Positions 16,480-24,379 of a stretch of DNA of 36,553 nt are shown here, piece after piece (the stretch's first letter is position 1; the number at the start of each line of letters is the position of its first letter). A program made the translations under genes and the position numbers. Below the pieces are notes generated by a model. The model did no database searches and was not told the origin of the DNA. It worked only from the letters and a program-made list of their open reading frames with translations. Origin of the DNA: JAPUDQ01 sp049291395 (GTDB taxonomy: Bacteria > Patescibacteriota > Saccharimonadia > Saccharimonadales > Saccharimonadaceae); NCBI GenBank assembly GCA_049291395.1, contig JBATPJ010000003.1, positions 1 to 36,553 on the forward strand. The letters are read 5' to 3'.

Positions 16480-16495
16480 TGATGGCAGATGGTGA
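16467..16495. repeat. 29-bp direct repeat, right copy at the tRNA-Glu 3' end
   Basis: Same 29 bases as 14630-14658. It covers the tRNA 3' end (CCA, discriminator and first acceptor bases) plus the flanking terminator arm. This is the arrangement expected when an element integrates at a tRNA 3' end, although only six bases belong to the tRNA. Confidence 0.8.
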
Positions 16496-16564
16496 CCCCG
16501 AGGGGAATCGAACCCCTATTGCCGGGATGAGAACCCGATTTCCTAACCGTTAGAAGACGGGGCC
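16490..16564 (-). tRNA. tRNA-Glu (anticodon CTC), CCA encoded
   Basis: Full cloverleaf by eye on the minus strand: acceptor GGCCCCG / CGGGGTC, D arm TTCT/AGGA, anticodon stem TCGGG/CCCGG with loop TTCTCAT (anticodon CTC, reads GAG), T arm AGGGG/CCCCT with TTCGATT loop, discriminator A and encoded CCA. The matching synthetase gene gltX is also in the window. A broken copy of its 5' part lies directly upstream in the same orientation. Confidence 0.95.
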
Positions 16565-16620
16565 ATCATGTGACATCAAATTTTTGAGCGAGAAGGTATG
16601 GTGGGGTGTATTGCGCTTTG

Positions 16621-16756
16621 CGAACCCTAGCCCGGGATGAGAACCCGATTTCCATCGCTTGCGTTGCTCGCTCTTCCGCTTCAGTGCTCGGAAAAACGAT
16701 CGAGCTCGTTTTTCGCTGCGCGCCTCCGCTTCACATACCGTTAGAAGATGAGGCCG
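16621..16756 (-). pseudogene. Degenerate tRNA-Glu copy split by an 82-nt insert
   Basis: The bases 16632-16653 repeat the anticodon-arm part of the functional tRNA-Glu almost exactly (including the CTC anticodon loop), and 16737-16756 repeat its D-arm/acceptor part. In between, about 16654-16735, is an unrelated insert with a hairpin GAAAAACGA (16691-16699) / TCGTTTTTC (16706-16714) and two near-copies of a CCGCTTCA word. The T arm is shortened. It cannot fold as a tRNA. The region 16565-16816 has no other gene. Confidence 0.7.
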
Positions 16757-16816
16757 TAGACGGCAGATAGTGTGCCGAATCGCAAGGAAGACTATAGCAA
16801 AACAGAGGCGGGTTGT

Positions 16817-17140
16817 CTAGATCTTGATTGCTTCGCCTAGGAGGGCGCCACCGATTTTATGAATCTTGGCGATGTCATGAGCCGATAGTCTCATATCCGT
16901 TTCTATGACAGGTTCGGCGAGTGCAAAACGCTCACTTAGTGATATTGGTTCGTCTGATGATGCGGCAACAACGGATGTCCAGTCGAGTAGTGAGTGCCGC
17001 ACGGCAGCATTAAGAGTTCCATTTTTGAGGTGTGACTCGATATGTTCAGCCACGAGAGTCTGAAACTCAAGTTGTCGACGAGCTTGTTCGTCTGTTAGGG
17101 TGGTTACTGCTTGATGAGGGGTATTTTCTAATTCTGACAT
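16817..17140 (-). CDS. Hypothetical small helical protein
   Basis: 107 aa, mostly predicted helix, with no signal, membrane span or known motif. The N-terminal 15 residues look disordered, then charged/amphipathic helices follow. Real-gene support: TATAAT (17147-17152) is exactly 6 nt before the ATG, the same leaderless arrangement as its neighbours, and composition is protein-like throughout. Function unknown. Confidence 0.65.
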   Translation of the reverse strand: MSELENTPHQAVTTLTDEQARRQLEFQTLVAEHIESHLKNGTLNAAVRHSLLDWTSVVAASSDEPISLSERFALAEPVIETDMRLSAHDIAKIHKIGGALLGEAIKI

Positions 17141-17172
17141 CTTCTAATTATAACATAAGTAATAGCAACTTG

Positions 17173-17556
17173 TCAAGTATTCATCTGTTGGATGATCTCG
17201 ATCAGCTTGCGGGGGGTGATGTCGGCTTTGATGAGGTAGCCGTCGGCGTGGCTCTCCATGGCGAGACGCGATTCGTCGTCTTGTTCGAAATTCGTCAGGA
17301 TGATGACGCGGCTGTGTGGGATCTTGTCCTCGGTGTCGTTGCGCAGCTGGTTGAGTACGTCAGTTCCCTGCGCTTCGGGGAGCATGATATCGAGCAAGAT
17401 GAGATCGTATTGCTTGGTTGTGGCGGCTGAGTACCCCTGCGTGCCACTGACGACCCAGTCGACGGTATAGCCGGCTCTCGCGAGGCTACGGACGTACATC
17501 TCGCCGATGAAACGGTCGTCTTCGATGACGAGAATGGTTTTGATGGTGTTGTTCAC
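17173..17556 (-). CDS. CheY-like response regulator (receiver only)
   Basis: 127-aa single receiver domain. Acidic pocket 'VIEDD' (residues 10-14), phospho-acceptor Asp56 in 'LILLDIML', Thr in 'IILTNF' and Lys in 'GYLIKAD'. There is no output domain, so it must act through protein contact or pass phosphate on. It starts 3 nt after the end of the histidine kinase gene, its evident partner, in the DUF3048-kinase-regulator operon. Confidence 0.9.
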   Translation of the reverse strand: MNNTIKTILVIEDDRFIGEMYVRSLARAGYTVDWVVSGTQGYSAATTKQYDLILLDIMLPEAQGTDVLNQLRNDTEDKIPHSRVIILTNFEQDDESRLAMESHADGYLIKADITPRKLIEIIQQMNT

Positions 17557-17559
17557 TGG

Positions 17560-19065
17560 TTAGCCTCCGATTTTGCCATGGTTTTTGATCCAGCCGCTTG
17601 ATGATTCGATAATTCCTTCGTTTCCATTATTACCCGCCGCCAGCGTATCTGCAACTGTCGAGTAGATCGGGATCGAAAATGTGAAGGTGGAGCCGGCGCC
17701 TTCTTTGGAGCTGACGCCGATCTGACCGCCGTGCGACTCGACGATGCCGCGGCTGATGTAGAGACCGAGCCCCGTACCGGCAACGCTGGCTCTCGATCGA
17801 TGTGATCGGTAAAATTTCGTAAAGAGACTGTTCATGACACTGGTCGGGATGCCGATACCGTGATCAATGACGGAGCAGCGTACGAAGTTGCCGCTGACTT
17901 CGGCCGTGACGGTGATCTGGCCGCCTTCGGGGCTGTATTTGATGGCGTTGTCGACGAGATTTGCCAGTACTTCAGTGAGGCTGTTGCGGTCGGCGGCGAT
18001 AGTTGGCAGATCATCCGGGATGGTGACAGCCAGCAGACGGTGCTGCGTGCTAGCGCGAAGTTGTAGGTCATCGGCAATCGTGGCGTAGATGTGGCTTAGG
18101 CGGTCTTCTTGGAGGTGAAGTTTGAGGTGGCGGCGGTCGTATTTGGCAACATTGAGGATATTGTTCACGTAGCCGCTCAGCCGACTGGCCGAGACGTCGA
18201 GGCGATCGATCAGCTCACGCTGGTCGCCCTGGAGCTGCGGACCAAGCTCGTCGATCAAGACATCAAGATAACCACGGATCACCGTGATCGGGCCGCGGAG
18301 CTCGTGAGCGGCAACAGAGATGAAGTCCACGGCCTCCTCTTCCTCGCTGTAGGCTTCGGTGCGATCAATCGTGATTATCCGCGTCACCATGTCATTCGCT
18401 GCACCCTTCTCGTAGAGTGCTAGGACATCGAAAAATCGCCGCTCCGGTCGCTCCGGCACATCATCTGGGATGCGCTCCCAAAACCGCTGATCGCTGACTT
18501 TGTCACGATCGGCTGAGGCGAGCCATTCCGCGAGTGTATTGTCAGCGCGAAATTGCAGCTTGAGCGACACGACACCTTGGGAATTGGTCACGACCGGGGC
18601 GTGAGGGTTGGCGTAGATGACGGATGAGGCGCTATCTAGCACGATGATACCGCATGGCAGACTGTCGGACAGCTCGGTCTCGGGATGACTATCGGTCGCT
18701 GGTGCTGCTGTGAGGCTGGCGCGGTCATAGATAGTCTGGATCATTTGTTTGAGCCCAGAGGCCTCATGACGTGGCTGGTTGATATCGGGTGGAGTGGTGT
18801 CATTGGCTTGGTTCGATACGTGGGTGATCGCCCGAGTGATCATGTCGAGTGGTTCCAGCGCGACATGGAGTACTCCGAAGATGACGATGGGTACCAGGAG
18901 CGCGAGCGGGAGTGCGATGATGAGAAGCGCTTTTGAGAGCTCGACACCAGCCATCAGGGCGACGACAGTCGGGATGGCGACAGCGAGAATACTCGCTAGG
19001 ATGGCAACAATCGAAACACGACCCTTGTGGCCGTGGAAATAGTCAGCCAGGCGGACGGTTTTCAT
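17560..19065 (-). CDS. Membrane sensor histidine kinase
   Basis: 501 aa. Two membrane spans (about 17-40 and 45-68) with almost no extracytoplasmic loop, a linker, a PAS-like domain (about 130-235, 'CGIIVLDSASSVIYAN'), a HisKA domain with the phospho-His254 in 'AAHELRGP', and a HATPase domain: N box 'NLVDNAIKYS' (370-378), G1 'DHGIGIP' (401-407), F box 'LFTKFYR', G2 'GTGLGLYIS' (430-438). The lack of an outer sensor domain suggests it senses the membrane itself or a partner such as the upstream DUF3048 protein, whose stop overlaps its start codon (ATGA). A 22-residue tail follows the ATPase domain. Confidence 0.92.
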   Translation of the reverse strand: MKTVRLADYFHGHKGRVSIVAILASILAVAIPTVVALMAGVELSKALLIIALPLALLVPIVIFGVLHVALEPLDMITRAITHVSNQANDTTPPDINQPRHEASGLKQMIQTIYDRASLTAAPATDSHPETELSDSLPCGIIVLDSASSVIYANPHAPVVTNSQGVVSLKLQFRADNTLAEWLASADRDKVSDQRFWERIPDDVPERPERRFFDVLALYEKGAANDMVTRIITIDRTEAYSEEEEAVDFISVAAHELRGPITVIRGYLDVLIDELGPQLQGDQRELIDRLDVSASRLSGYVNNILNVAKYDRRHLKLHLQEDRLSHIYATIADDLQLRASTQHRLLAVTIPDDLPTIAADRNSLTEVLANLVDNAIKYSPEGGQITVTAEVSGNFVRCSVIDHGIGIPTSVMNSLFTKFYRSHRSRASVAGTGLGLYISRGIVESHGGQIGVSSKEGAGSTFTFSIPIYSTVADTLAAGNNGNEGIIESSSGWIKNHGKIGG

Positions 19066-20258
19066 TGCCAGGTTACACCTTTGTTGTCAGGGACGGCGGT
19101 GATCCAGGTCTGGCCGCGGTTGAGGGCGATTTCTTTGCCGTCGGCATCAGTCAGGATGAGGCGAGACTTCTCTCCATCGCGCTTCCAGCGACCTTCGATG
19201 ACCGTACCGTCCTGGAAGACGTAAGCCTGGCCGCTACCAGTGGTAGTGATCTGTTCGCGGTAGCCGTCCTCCATCTCGATGCTCATCGGGACTTTGATAG
19301 CGACGACGACTTTGGGGGCGATCAGGCCATCTTCACGGTCGAGGTGCTCGACGCCGCCCTGGGATCGTTTGTAAGTGTTGGTATCTACCTGGTAGGCGTA
19401 TTCGACGTGGAATTGTCCGCTGCTGATGTCGAGCGACAGTGAATTGGCTGCGACGGTACCTTTCTCTCGCGCGGCTGTGATCTTGGCGGGGGTCAGCTCG
19501 TCTTTGCGCGGAGAGCTTTCGAAAGTACTGCTCGTTTTGCCTTTGGCAGTACGGAGGGTGTCGAGTTTGTCGAAACTGGTGTAGACATTGTGCGGTGCGA
19601 CGCGGTCAGTGCTGCGCCAGTAGGTGCTGGCGTTGAAAAACTGATCCATATCGAGGCCGTAGTTGCCACCGCGGATCATGCTGAGGGCTCGCTGGCTTCC
19701 GCCGACATGAGCAACGGCCGGGTCGTAAGCGCTCGCCCACTCGACATAGTATGGTCGGACACTACGGACGGGGCCGATGAGCTGTGGTCGGGATTCTTGG
19801 TAGAGGACCACAAATCGTGTGATGCCGCCTTCGGCGATCGCTTCGTAGATCACGCCGCCTTGTTTGAGGCCGGACTGCGGGCGGGCTTCGGGGCTATTTT
19901 CGATCATGATGGCGGTGATAGGGCGTTTGGTCGCCTCCTCTGTCGTATCAGCACCGGTTAGCGGAGAGTAGAATTTCGGGATTTCTTTGGGTTTCGGTAC
20001 GACGATCTTATCCGAGATAGTCGGTTCATGGTGAAGTGACAGCATGACGATGAGCCCGACGCCAGTCGCGATGATCAGCCCGAGCAGGATGAAGAAATAT
20101 TTTAGGTTTTTGTCATCACGAAGGATACGCTGGATAAGCGTCCGCTGATGCAATGTCGGCAGATGCTCGTCGCTCCCAAGCTGTGATAGACCGGTATCGT
20201 CGGATAATTCGGAGCTTGTGATAGGAGGAGTACGCAGTTTTTTGTGTCGGCCAAACAT
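19062..20258 (-). CDS. DUF3048 (YerB-like) membrane-anchored protein
   Basis: 398 aa: about 70 cytoplasmic residues, one membrane span (about 72-95), then an extracytoplasmic DUF3048 region with its usual landmarks: 'RPITAIMIENSPEARPQSGL', 'VIYEAIAEGGITRF', 'IGPVRSVRPYY' and, near the C-terminus, 'GRWKRDG' and 'LNRGQTWI'. YerB-like proteins are of uncertain function at the cell surface. TATACT (20265-20270) is 6 nt before the ATG (leaderless). First gene of an operon with a histidine kinase and response regulator, which suggests it is a surface sensor or target of that pair. Confidence 0.9.
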   Translation of the reverse strand: MFGRHKKLRTPPITSSELSDDTGLSQLGSDEHLPTLHQRTLIQRILRDDKNLKYFFILLGLIIATGVGLIVMLSLHHEPTISDKIVVPKPKEIPKFYSPLTGADTTEEATKRPITAIMIENSPEARPQSGLKQGGVIYEAIAEGGITRFVVLYQESRPQLIGPVRSVRPYYVEWASAYDPAVAHVGGSQRALSMIRGGNYGLDMDQFFNASTYWRSTDRVAPHNVYTSFDKLDTLRTAKGKTSSTFESSPRKDELTPAKITAAREKGTVAANSLSLDISSGQFHVEYAYQVDTNTYKRSQGGVEHLDREDGLIAPKVVVAIKVPMSIEMEDGYREQITTTGSGQAYVFQDGTVIEGRWKRDGEKSRLILTDADGKEIALNRGQTWITAVPDNKGVTWQ

Positions 20259-20302
20259 AGCATCAGTATAGCAAAATGCCCACGCTTAATCTATCGCCTA
20301 AT

Positions 20303-21814
20303 CTAGGCCTGGATGGCGCGTTCGAGTCGTGCGAGCGTCGTGTCTTTGCCGAGAAGTGCTAGCGTGTCGCCCAGCTGTGGGCTGAACGGCGCCCAGGTAG
20401 TTGCGATGCGGATGAGGCCGAAGAGGACGGCTGGTTTTTGCTGGGTGGTTTCGAGCAGTGTGTTGAGTGCGGTCTGTAGTGTCTCGGGCGACCAGTCATC
20501 GATGATGCTGAGGGCGTCATGAGCGGCACGTAGGACACCGGTGACCTCGTCGCGCGAAAGTTTGCCGAGCTGTTTGTTGTCGGTGATGAGCGACCAGTTC
20601 GGGGTCGGTTCTTCGAAGAAATAGCTACTGAGGCCGGGCACGTCTTTGAGTGTCTTGAGGCGATCTTGGATCAGCGCTAGGACGCGGCGTTTGTAATCTT
20701 CGGGGTATTTTTTGGCACTGTCTGACCAGAAATATTCGACGCGGTTTGCGAGCTCGTCGAGCGATAAATCACGGATAAACTGTCCGTTGACCCAGAGTAG
20801 TCGTTTTTCGTCGAATCGTGCCCCGCTGCGCTGGACGCGGCTCAGTGAAAATGTGGCGATGAGCTCGTCCATGGTGAAAACTTCTTGTTCGGTGCCGTCG
20901 TTCCACCCCATAGTGGCGATGAAGCTGTCGAGGGCTTCTGGTAGGTAGCCGTCGCGGATGTAGTCGAGCACGTCTTTGGCGCCGTCACGTTTGCCTAATT
21001 TTTTATTGCCCTGCTCGTTCATGATATGCGGCATGTGCGCGAATATAGGAAGAGGGACACGCCCCTCTGCTTGCCCGCGAAGTGAATTCGCGGTCTGCGC
21101 TACTCCCCCTGAAGCAACTTCGTCGTGAGGATACTTGACGTCATAGCCGAGGGCTTCGTAGAGTGCCAGATAGTTTGGCATGCTAGAGATGAATTCTTGG
21201 CCGCGAATGATGTGGCTGATCTTCATCTCGGCGTCGTCGATGATGTGTGCGAAATTGTATGTCGGATAGCCGTCGGATTTGATCAGGATGATGTCGTCAA
21301 TGACTTCTGGGCTCGTCGTGATGTCACCCATGACTTCGTCGTGGTAGCTATAGCTTTTGGGCTCTGAGCGGAATCGAAGTGGCATACTCCCATCCCATAT
21401 GGGTGGGTTCTCGGGGCGAAAATCACGGTACAAAAAGGCTTTTTTGTCGCGCGTTGCCTGGTCGCGAAAAGCCTGGATCTCGGCCTGGGTATACGGGTCG
21501 GCGTAGGCTCGTCCGGCGTCGATCAGACGCTGTGCCCAGGCTCGGTAGGTGTCGAGGCGCTCGGACTGTTTGTATGGGCCATAGGGTCCACCGGTGTCGG
21601 GACCTTCGTCGTAGTTGAGATGAAGTGAACGCAGGCTCGCGATCAAGTGTTCGGCGCTGCCAGCGACTTCCCTCTTCTTATCGGTATCCTCAAGGCGCAG
21701 GATAAACTGCCCGCCTGCTTGCCGGGCAACGAGAAACGCGAAGAGCGCAGTACGGATACCGCCGACGTGTAGATATCCAGTCGGACTGGGCGCGAAACGA
21801 GTACGAATAGTCAT
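20303..21814 (-). CDS. gltX: Glutamyl-tRNA synthetase
   Basis: A 503-aa class I synthetase that charges tRNA-Glu. The HIGH-type motif is in 'APSPTGYLHVGG' at the N-terminus and the KMSKS-type motif in 'KKLGKRDGA'. The length is normal for bacterial GluRS and includes the C-terminal anticodon-binding helices. TAGAAT (21821-21826) is 6 nt before the ATG, so the mRNA is leaderless. Whether it also charges tRNA-Gln (with GatCAB) cannot be told here. It stands 44 nt upstream of the DUF3048 operon on the same strand. Confidence 0.97.
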   Translation of the reverse strand: MTIRTRFAPSPTGYLHVGGIRTALFAFLVARQAGGQFILRLEDTDKKREVAGSAEHLIASLRSLHLNYDEGPDTGGPYGPYKQSERLDTYRAWAQRLIDAGRAYADPYTQAEIQAFRDQATRDKKAFLYRDFRPENPPIWDGSMPLRFRSEPKSYSYHDEVMGDITTSPEVIDDIILIKSDGYPTYNFAHIIDDAEMKISHIIRGQEFISSMPNYLALYEALGYDVKYPHDEVASGGVAQTANSLRGQAEGRVPLPIFAHMPHIMNEQGNKKLGKRDGAKDVLDYIRDGYLPEALDSFIATMGWNDGTEQEVFTMDELIATFSLSRVQRSGARFDEKRLLWVNGQFIRDLSLDELANRVEYFWSDSAKKYPEDYKRRVLALIQDRLKTLKDVPGLSSYFFEEPTPNWSLITDNKQLGKLSRDEVTGVLRAAHDALSIIDDWSPETLQTALNTLLETTQQKPAVLFGLIRIATTWAPFSPQLGDTLALLGKDTTLARLERAIQA

Positions 21815-21857
21815 AGTACTATTCTATCGTCTCTATCCTATAATCCAAAATTCGTTA

Positions 21858-22817
21858 CTAGAGGCTGTTGGCGATTTTGATGACTTGGTCAGTCTGCAAA
21901 GGCGCATCGCCAGAGATCGTGAAGAGCACGCCGTGGTTTACCCAGGCGGCGTTTTGGCCGTAAGTGTAGACGGTGAGACCGCCTGATGAATTGATCGTGT
22001 AATCCCCGGTCTCGGCGGCGACGAGATTGTCGAGAACGGACTGAGAGTTCCAGGTGCTGCGCTGCTGGGAGATCGTGTAGCCGAGGTTTCCGCCATTTGC
22101 AGCAAAACTCAGCGTGACTTCGCCGTCTTGGTACGCGACCGGTCCATCAAAGCGGTAGCCGCTCGGAGTGTAGCCTGGATAGTCAGCGTCGACACCGGCT
22201 TGGTTGGCAGCGACACGGACGGAGAGGCTAGGCATGTTGATATATGAGAGATAGCCACCGAGGAGCATGACCGCGAAACAAGCGGTCATCACTGAGCTGA
22301 CGCGACGCGGCGTGTGCTTTTTGACTTTGACGGCATGTTTGTTCGGCTGGGCCTCGGCGAGTTTGGTTGCGATGAGGTGATCTTTGAGTTCACGAGATGA
22401 CATGGCTTTTTGGGGCTGCTTTGCGGCTTGGGCTGCGGCGAAACGCTGGTGAGCGGCCGCAACAACAGCTGAGTGATGGTCGCGCTGTACCTGGGTGTCG
22501 GTCTTGGGCTCGACGATAGGGTGCGGCGCGAATTTGGTGATGTGAGGACTCTTGGCGACATGGGCGTGCTCACGGTGTTGACCGGCAGCATGGTCGTGGC
22601 TACCAACTGGTTTTTTGACCAGGTCACGGCGCAGCGTGGCACTGTGCTTTGGTTTGACGTGCGCTGGCTTTGCTGCAGCACGTCTGACGGTGACGGTCTC
22701 CTGTGACGTGTTGTCGTGAACGGTCACTTTCTTTGCGGTCGTCTCATGATCAACAGGTAGACCACTGACTACGTCGTAGTGGCGACCATTGATAAAAATA
22801 GTATTTTTGCCCCTCAT
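21858..22817 (-). CDS. Membrane protein with DUF4367-like outer domain
   Basis: 319 aa. A long His/Lys/Ala-rich cytoplasmic N-terminal part (about 180 aa), one membrane span (about 175-195) and an outer domain of about 115 aa: 'YPGYTPSGYRF', 'VTLSFAANG', 'YTISQQ', 'GVLFTISG', a pattern like DUF4367 anti-sigma/sensor domains. AGAGGGA 5 nt before the ATG gives a Shine-Dalgarno start, unlike most neighbours. The function is not known; a signal-transducing or envelope role is inferred from topology. It is divergent from the next gene (PEGA protein), with about 100 nt between. Confidence 0.7.
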   Translation of the reverse strand: MRGKNTIFINGRHYDVVSGLPVDHETTAKKVTVHDNTSQETVTVRRAAAKPAHVKPKHSATLRRDLVKKPVGSHDHAAGQHREHAHVAKSPHITKFAPHPIVEPKTDTQVQRDHHSAVVAAAHQRFAAAQAAKQPQKAMSSRELKDHLIATKLAEAQPNKHAVKVKKHTPRRVSSVMTACFAVMLLGGYLSYINMPSLSVRVAANQAGVDADYPGYTPSGYRFDGPVAYQDGEVTLSFAANGGNLGYTISQQRSTWNSQSVLDNLVAAETGDYTINSSGGLTVYTYGQNAAWVNHGVLFTISGDAPLQTDQVIKIANSL

Positions 22818-22915
22818 AAGTTCCCTCTATTTTTGTTGTACAATTTATCCTTACCCTTATCGTAAGCGTTTTTGCAGCAGAATGCAAGGGTGAGTTATGA
22901 TACCATGGTAGTTAT

Positions 22916-24355
22916 ATGAACAACGCTCGTTTCAGTAAGCGCCAGCGACAGGCCCTCTTGTTTTTCACCTATGGTTTTATGACACTTGCGACCGTCGTGA
23001 TATCGGCGATCTGTATCCTGCTCGTGCTCGGCTATCGGTTCGATATCAAGTCCAACCGCCTCGAGCAAGGCTCGCTCGTCCAGTTTCGCTCCATCCCTGA
23101 CGGATCGGTCATCACGCTCGATGGCGTAAAGCTTGGTTTTACGACCCCGGGCAAGCTGGAAGTGTCAGCTGGACAGCATACCGTGACCTATAAGAAAGCA
23201 AAATATCTCGAGTGGACCAAAACGATCACCGTAGATGCTGGTGAGCTTCGTTGGCTCAACTACGCGCGACTGGTGCCGGAAAAGATCACAACCAAGCCGA
23301 TCGTCGCGGCCAACGATGTATCAGAAGGATTACCGACCCCTGATCGCAAGTTTCTCGCGACTGTGTCGGCCGCTCGTCCTGGTGAGGTGGCTATCTACGA
23401 TCTGCGCGATCTGACGAAAGTAACTTCGAAAGTCTACACTATCCCTGCTACGCTGATCACGACGCCCGATCAGGCATCGACATATCAGATCGTCGAATGG
23501 GACTCAGCCTCTCGCTATCTGCTACTCGCGCGTACGACCGGGACGACGACTGAGCATCTTCGCCTTGACCGAACGACGGACTCGGGGTCGGTAGTGAATC
23601 TGACCAAAGAATTTAGCCTGCCTTTTGCGCAGCCGCATTTTTCCGGGACAAGCGGCAACGTCTACTATGTCCTGACTGGTAGTGACCTGCGGCGTGTTGA
23701 TCTCGGCAACAAATCGATCAGCGCACCACTGGTTGCGGGCGTTGAGAGCTATCAGCTGTACCACGAGAATGATATCGCTTTTGTCGCCGTACGCGCCGAC
23801 AAAAAGATCGCCGGCGTGTATATCAGCAGCAAAGAGACGATCGTCCGCAGCTATGCACCGACTGATGTCGTGATGGTCGACCTCACGGAGTATTTCTCGG
23901 ATTATTACTTGGCGGTCTCCCGTGCGGAGCGTGTCGAGATCGTCAAAGACCCGACGCAGGCTACGGCGTCAAGTACGAGCGCGCATTATGCGGTCTTCGA
24001 TACGGCGTTTGTGCCGACTAAGCTTGATTTTGCCAGCAGTGGACGATTTTTGACGGCCCTATCCGGCCGTGCGTATCAGCTCTACGATCTCGAGACGGAT
24101 AGCAAAGCATCAGTTAACATGGCGGATAGTGATCGCACCATGGCATCACCGCGTTGGATCGATGATTATTATCTCGCGGATATCGTGGACGGCAATGTAC
24201 GGATCTATGAATTTGACGGCGCAAACACCCACACGATTACGAATGCCCAGCCAAGCTTACCAGTATTTTTCAGCGACAATGGCAATTTCTTGATCAGCTT
24301 TGGCCTGCAGGATGGCAAAATCGTCATGCAGTCATCGCAAATGGTCGTCAACTAG
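22916..24355 (+). CDS. PEGA-domain membrane protein with propeller-like C-terminus
   Basis: 479 aa. One N-terminal membrane span (about 16-40), then a PEGA domain (about 55-115: 'GSLVQFRSIPDGSVITLDG', 'TTPGKLEVSAGQHTV'). The rest is rich in beta-strand repeats with Tyr/Asp motifs ('YDLRDLT', 'YQLYDLETD', 'VRIYEFDG') that look like a degenerate beta-propeller. It should be a surface protein that binds an unknown ligand or wall part. The only plus-strand gene among the core envelope genes. A TACCAT box lies 9 nt before the ATG, so a very short leader is possible. Confidence 0.8.
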   Translation: MNNARFSKRQRQALLFFTYGFMTLATVVISAICILLVLGYRFDIKSNRLEQGSLVQFRSIPDGSVITLDGVKLGFTTPGKLEVSAGQHTVTYKKAKYLEWTKTITVDAGELRWLNYARLVPEKITTKPIVAANDVSEGLPTPDRKFLATVSAARPGEVAIYDLRDLTKVTSKVYTIPATLITTPDQASTYQIVEWDSASRYLLLARTTGTTTEHLRLDRTTDSGSVVNLTKEFSLPFAQPHFSGTSGNVYYVLTGSDLRRVDLGNKSISAPLVAGVESYQLYHENDIAFVAVRADKKIAGVYISSKETIVRSYAPTDVVMVDLTEYFSDYYLAVSRAERVEIVKDPTQATASSTSAHYAVFDTAFVPTKLDFASSGRFLTALSGRAYQLYDLETDSKASVNMADSDRTMASPRWIDDYYLADIVDGNVRIYEFDGANTHTITNAQPSLPVFFSDNGNFLISFGLQDGKIVMQSSQMVVN

Positions 24356-24379
24356 CACGAGACTTGTAGTCGGCGTTAT

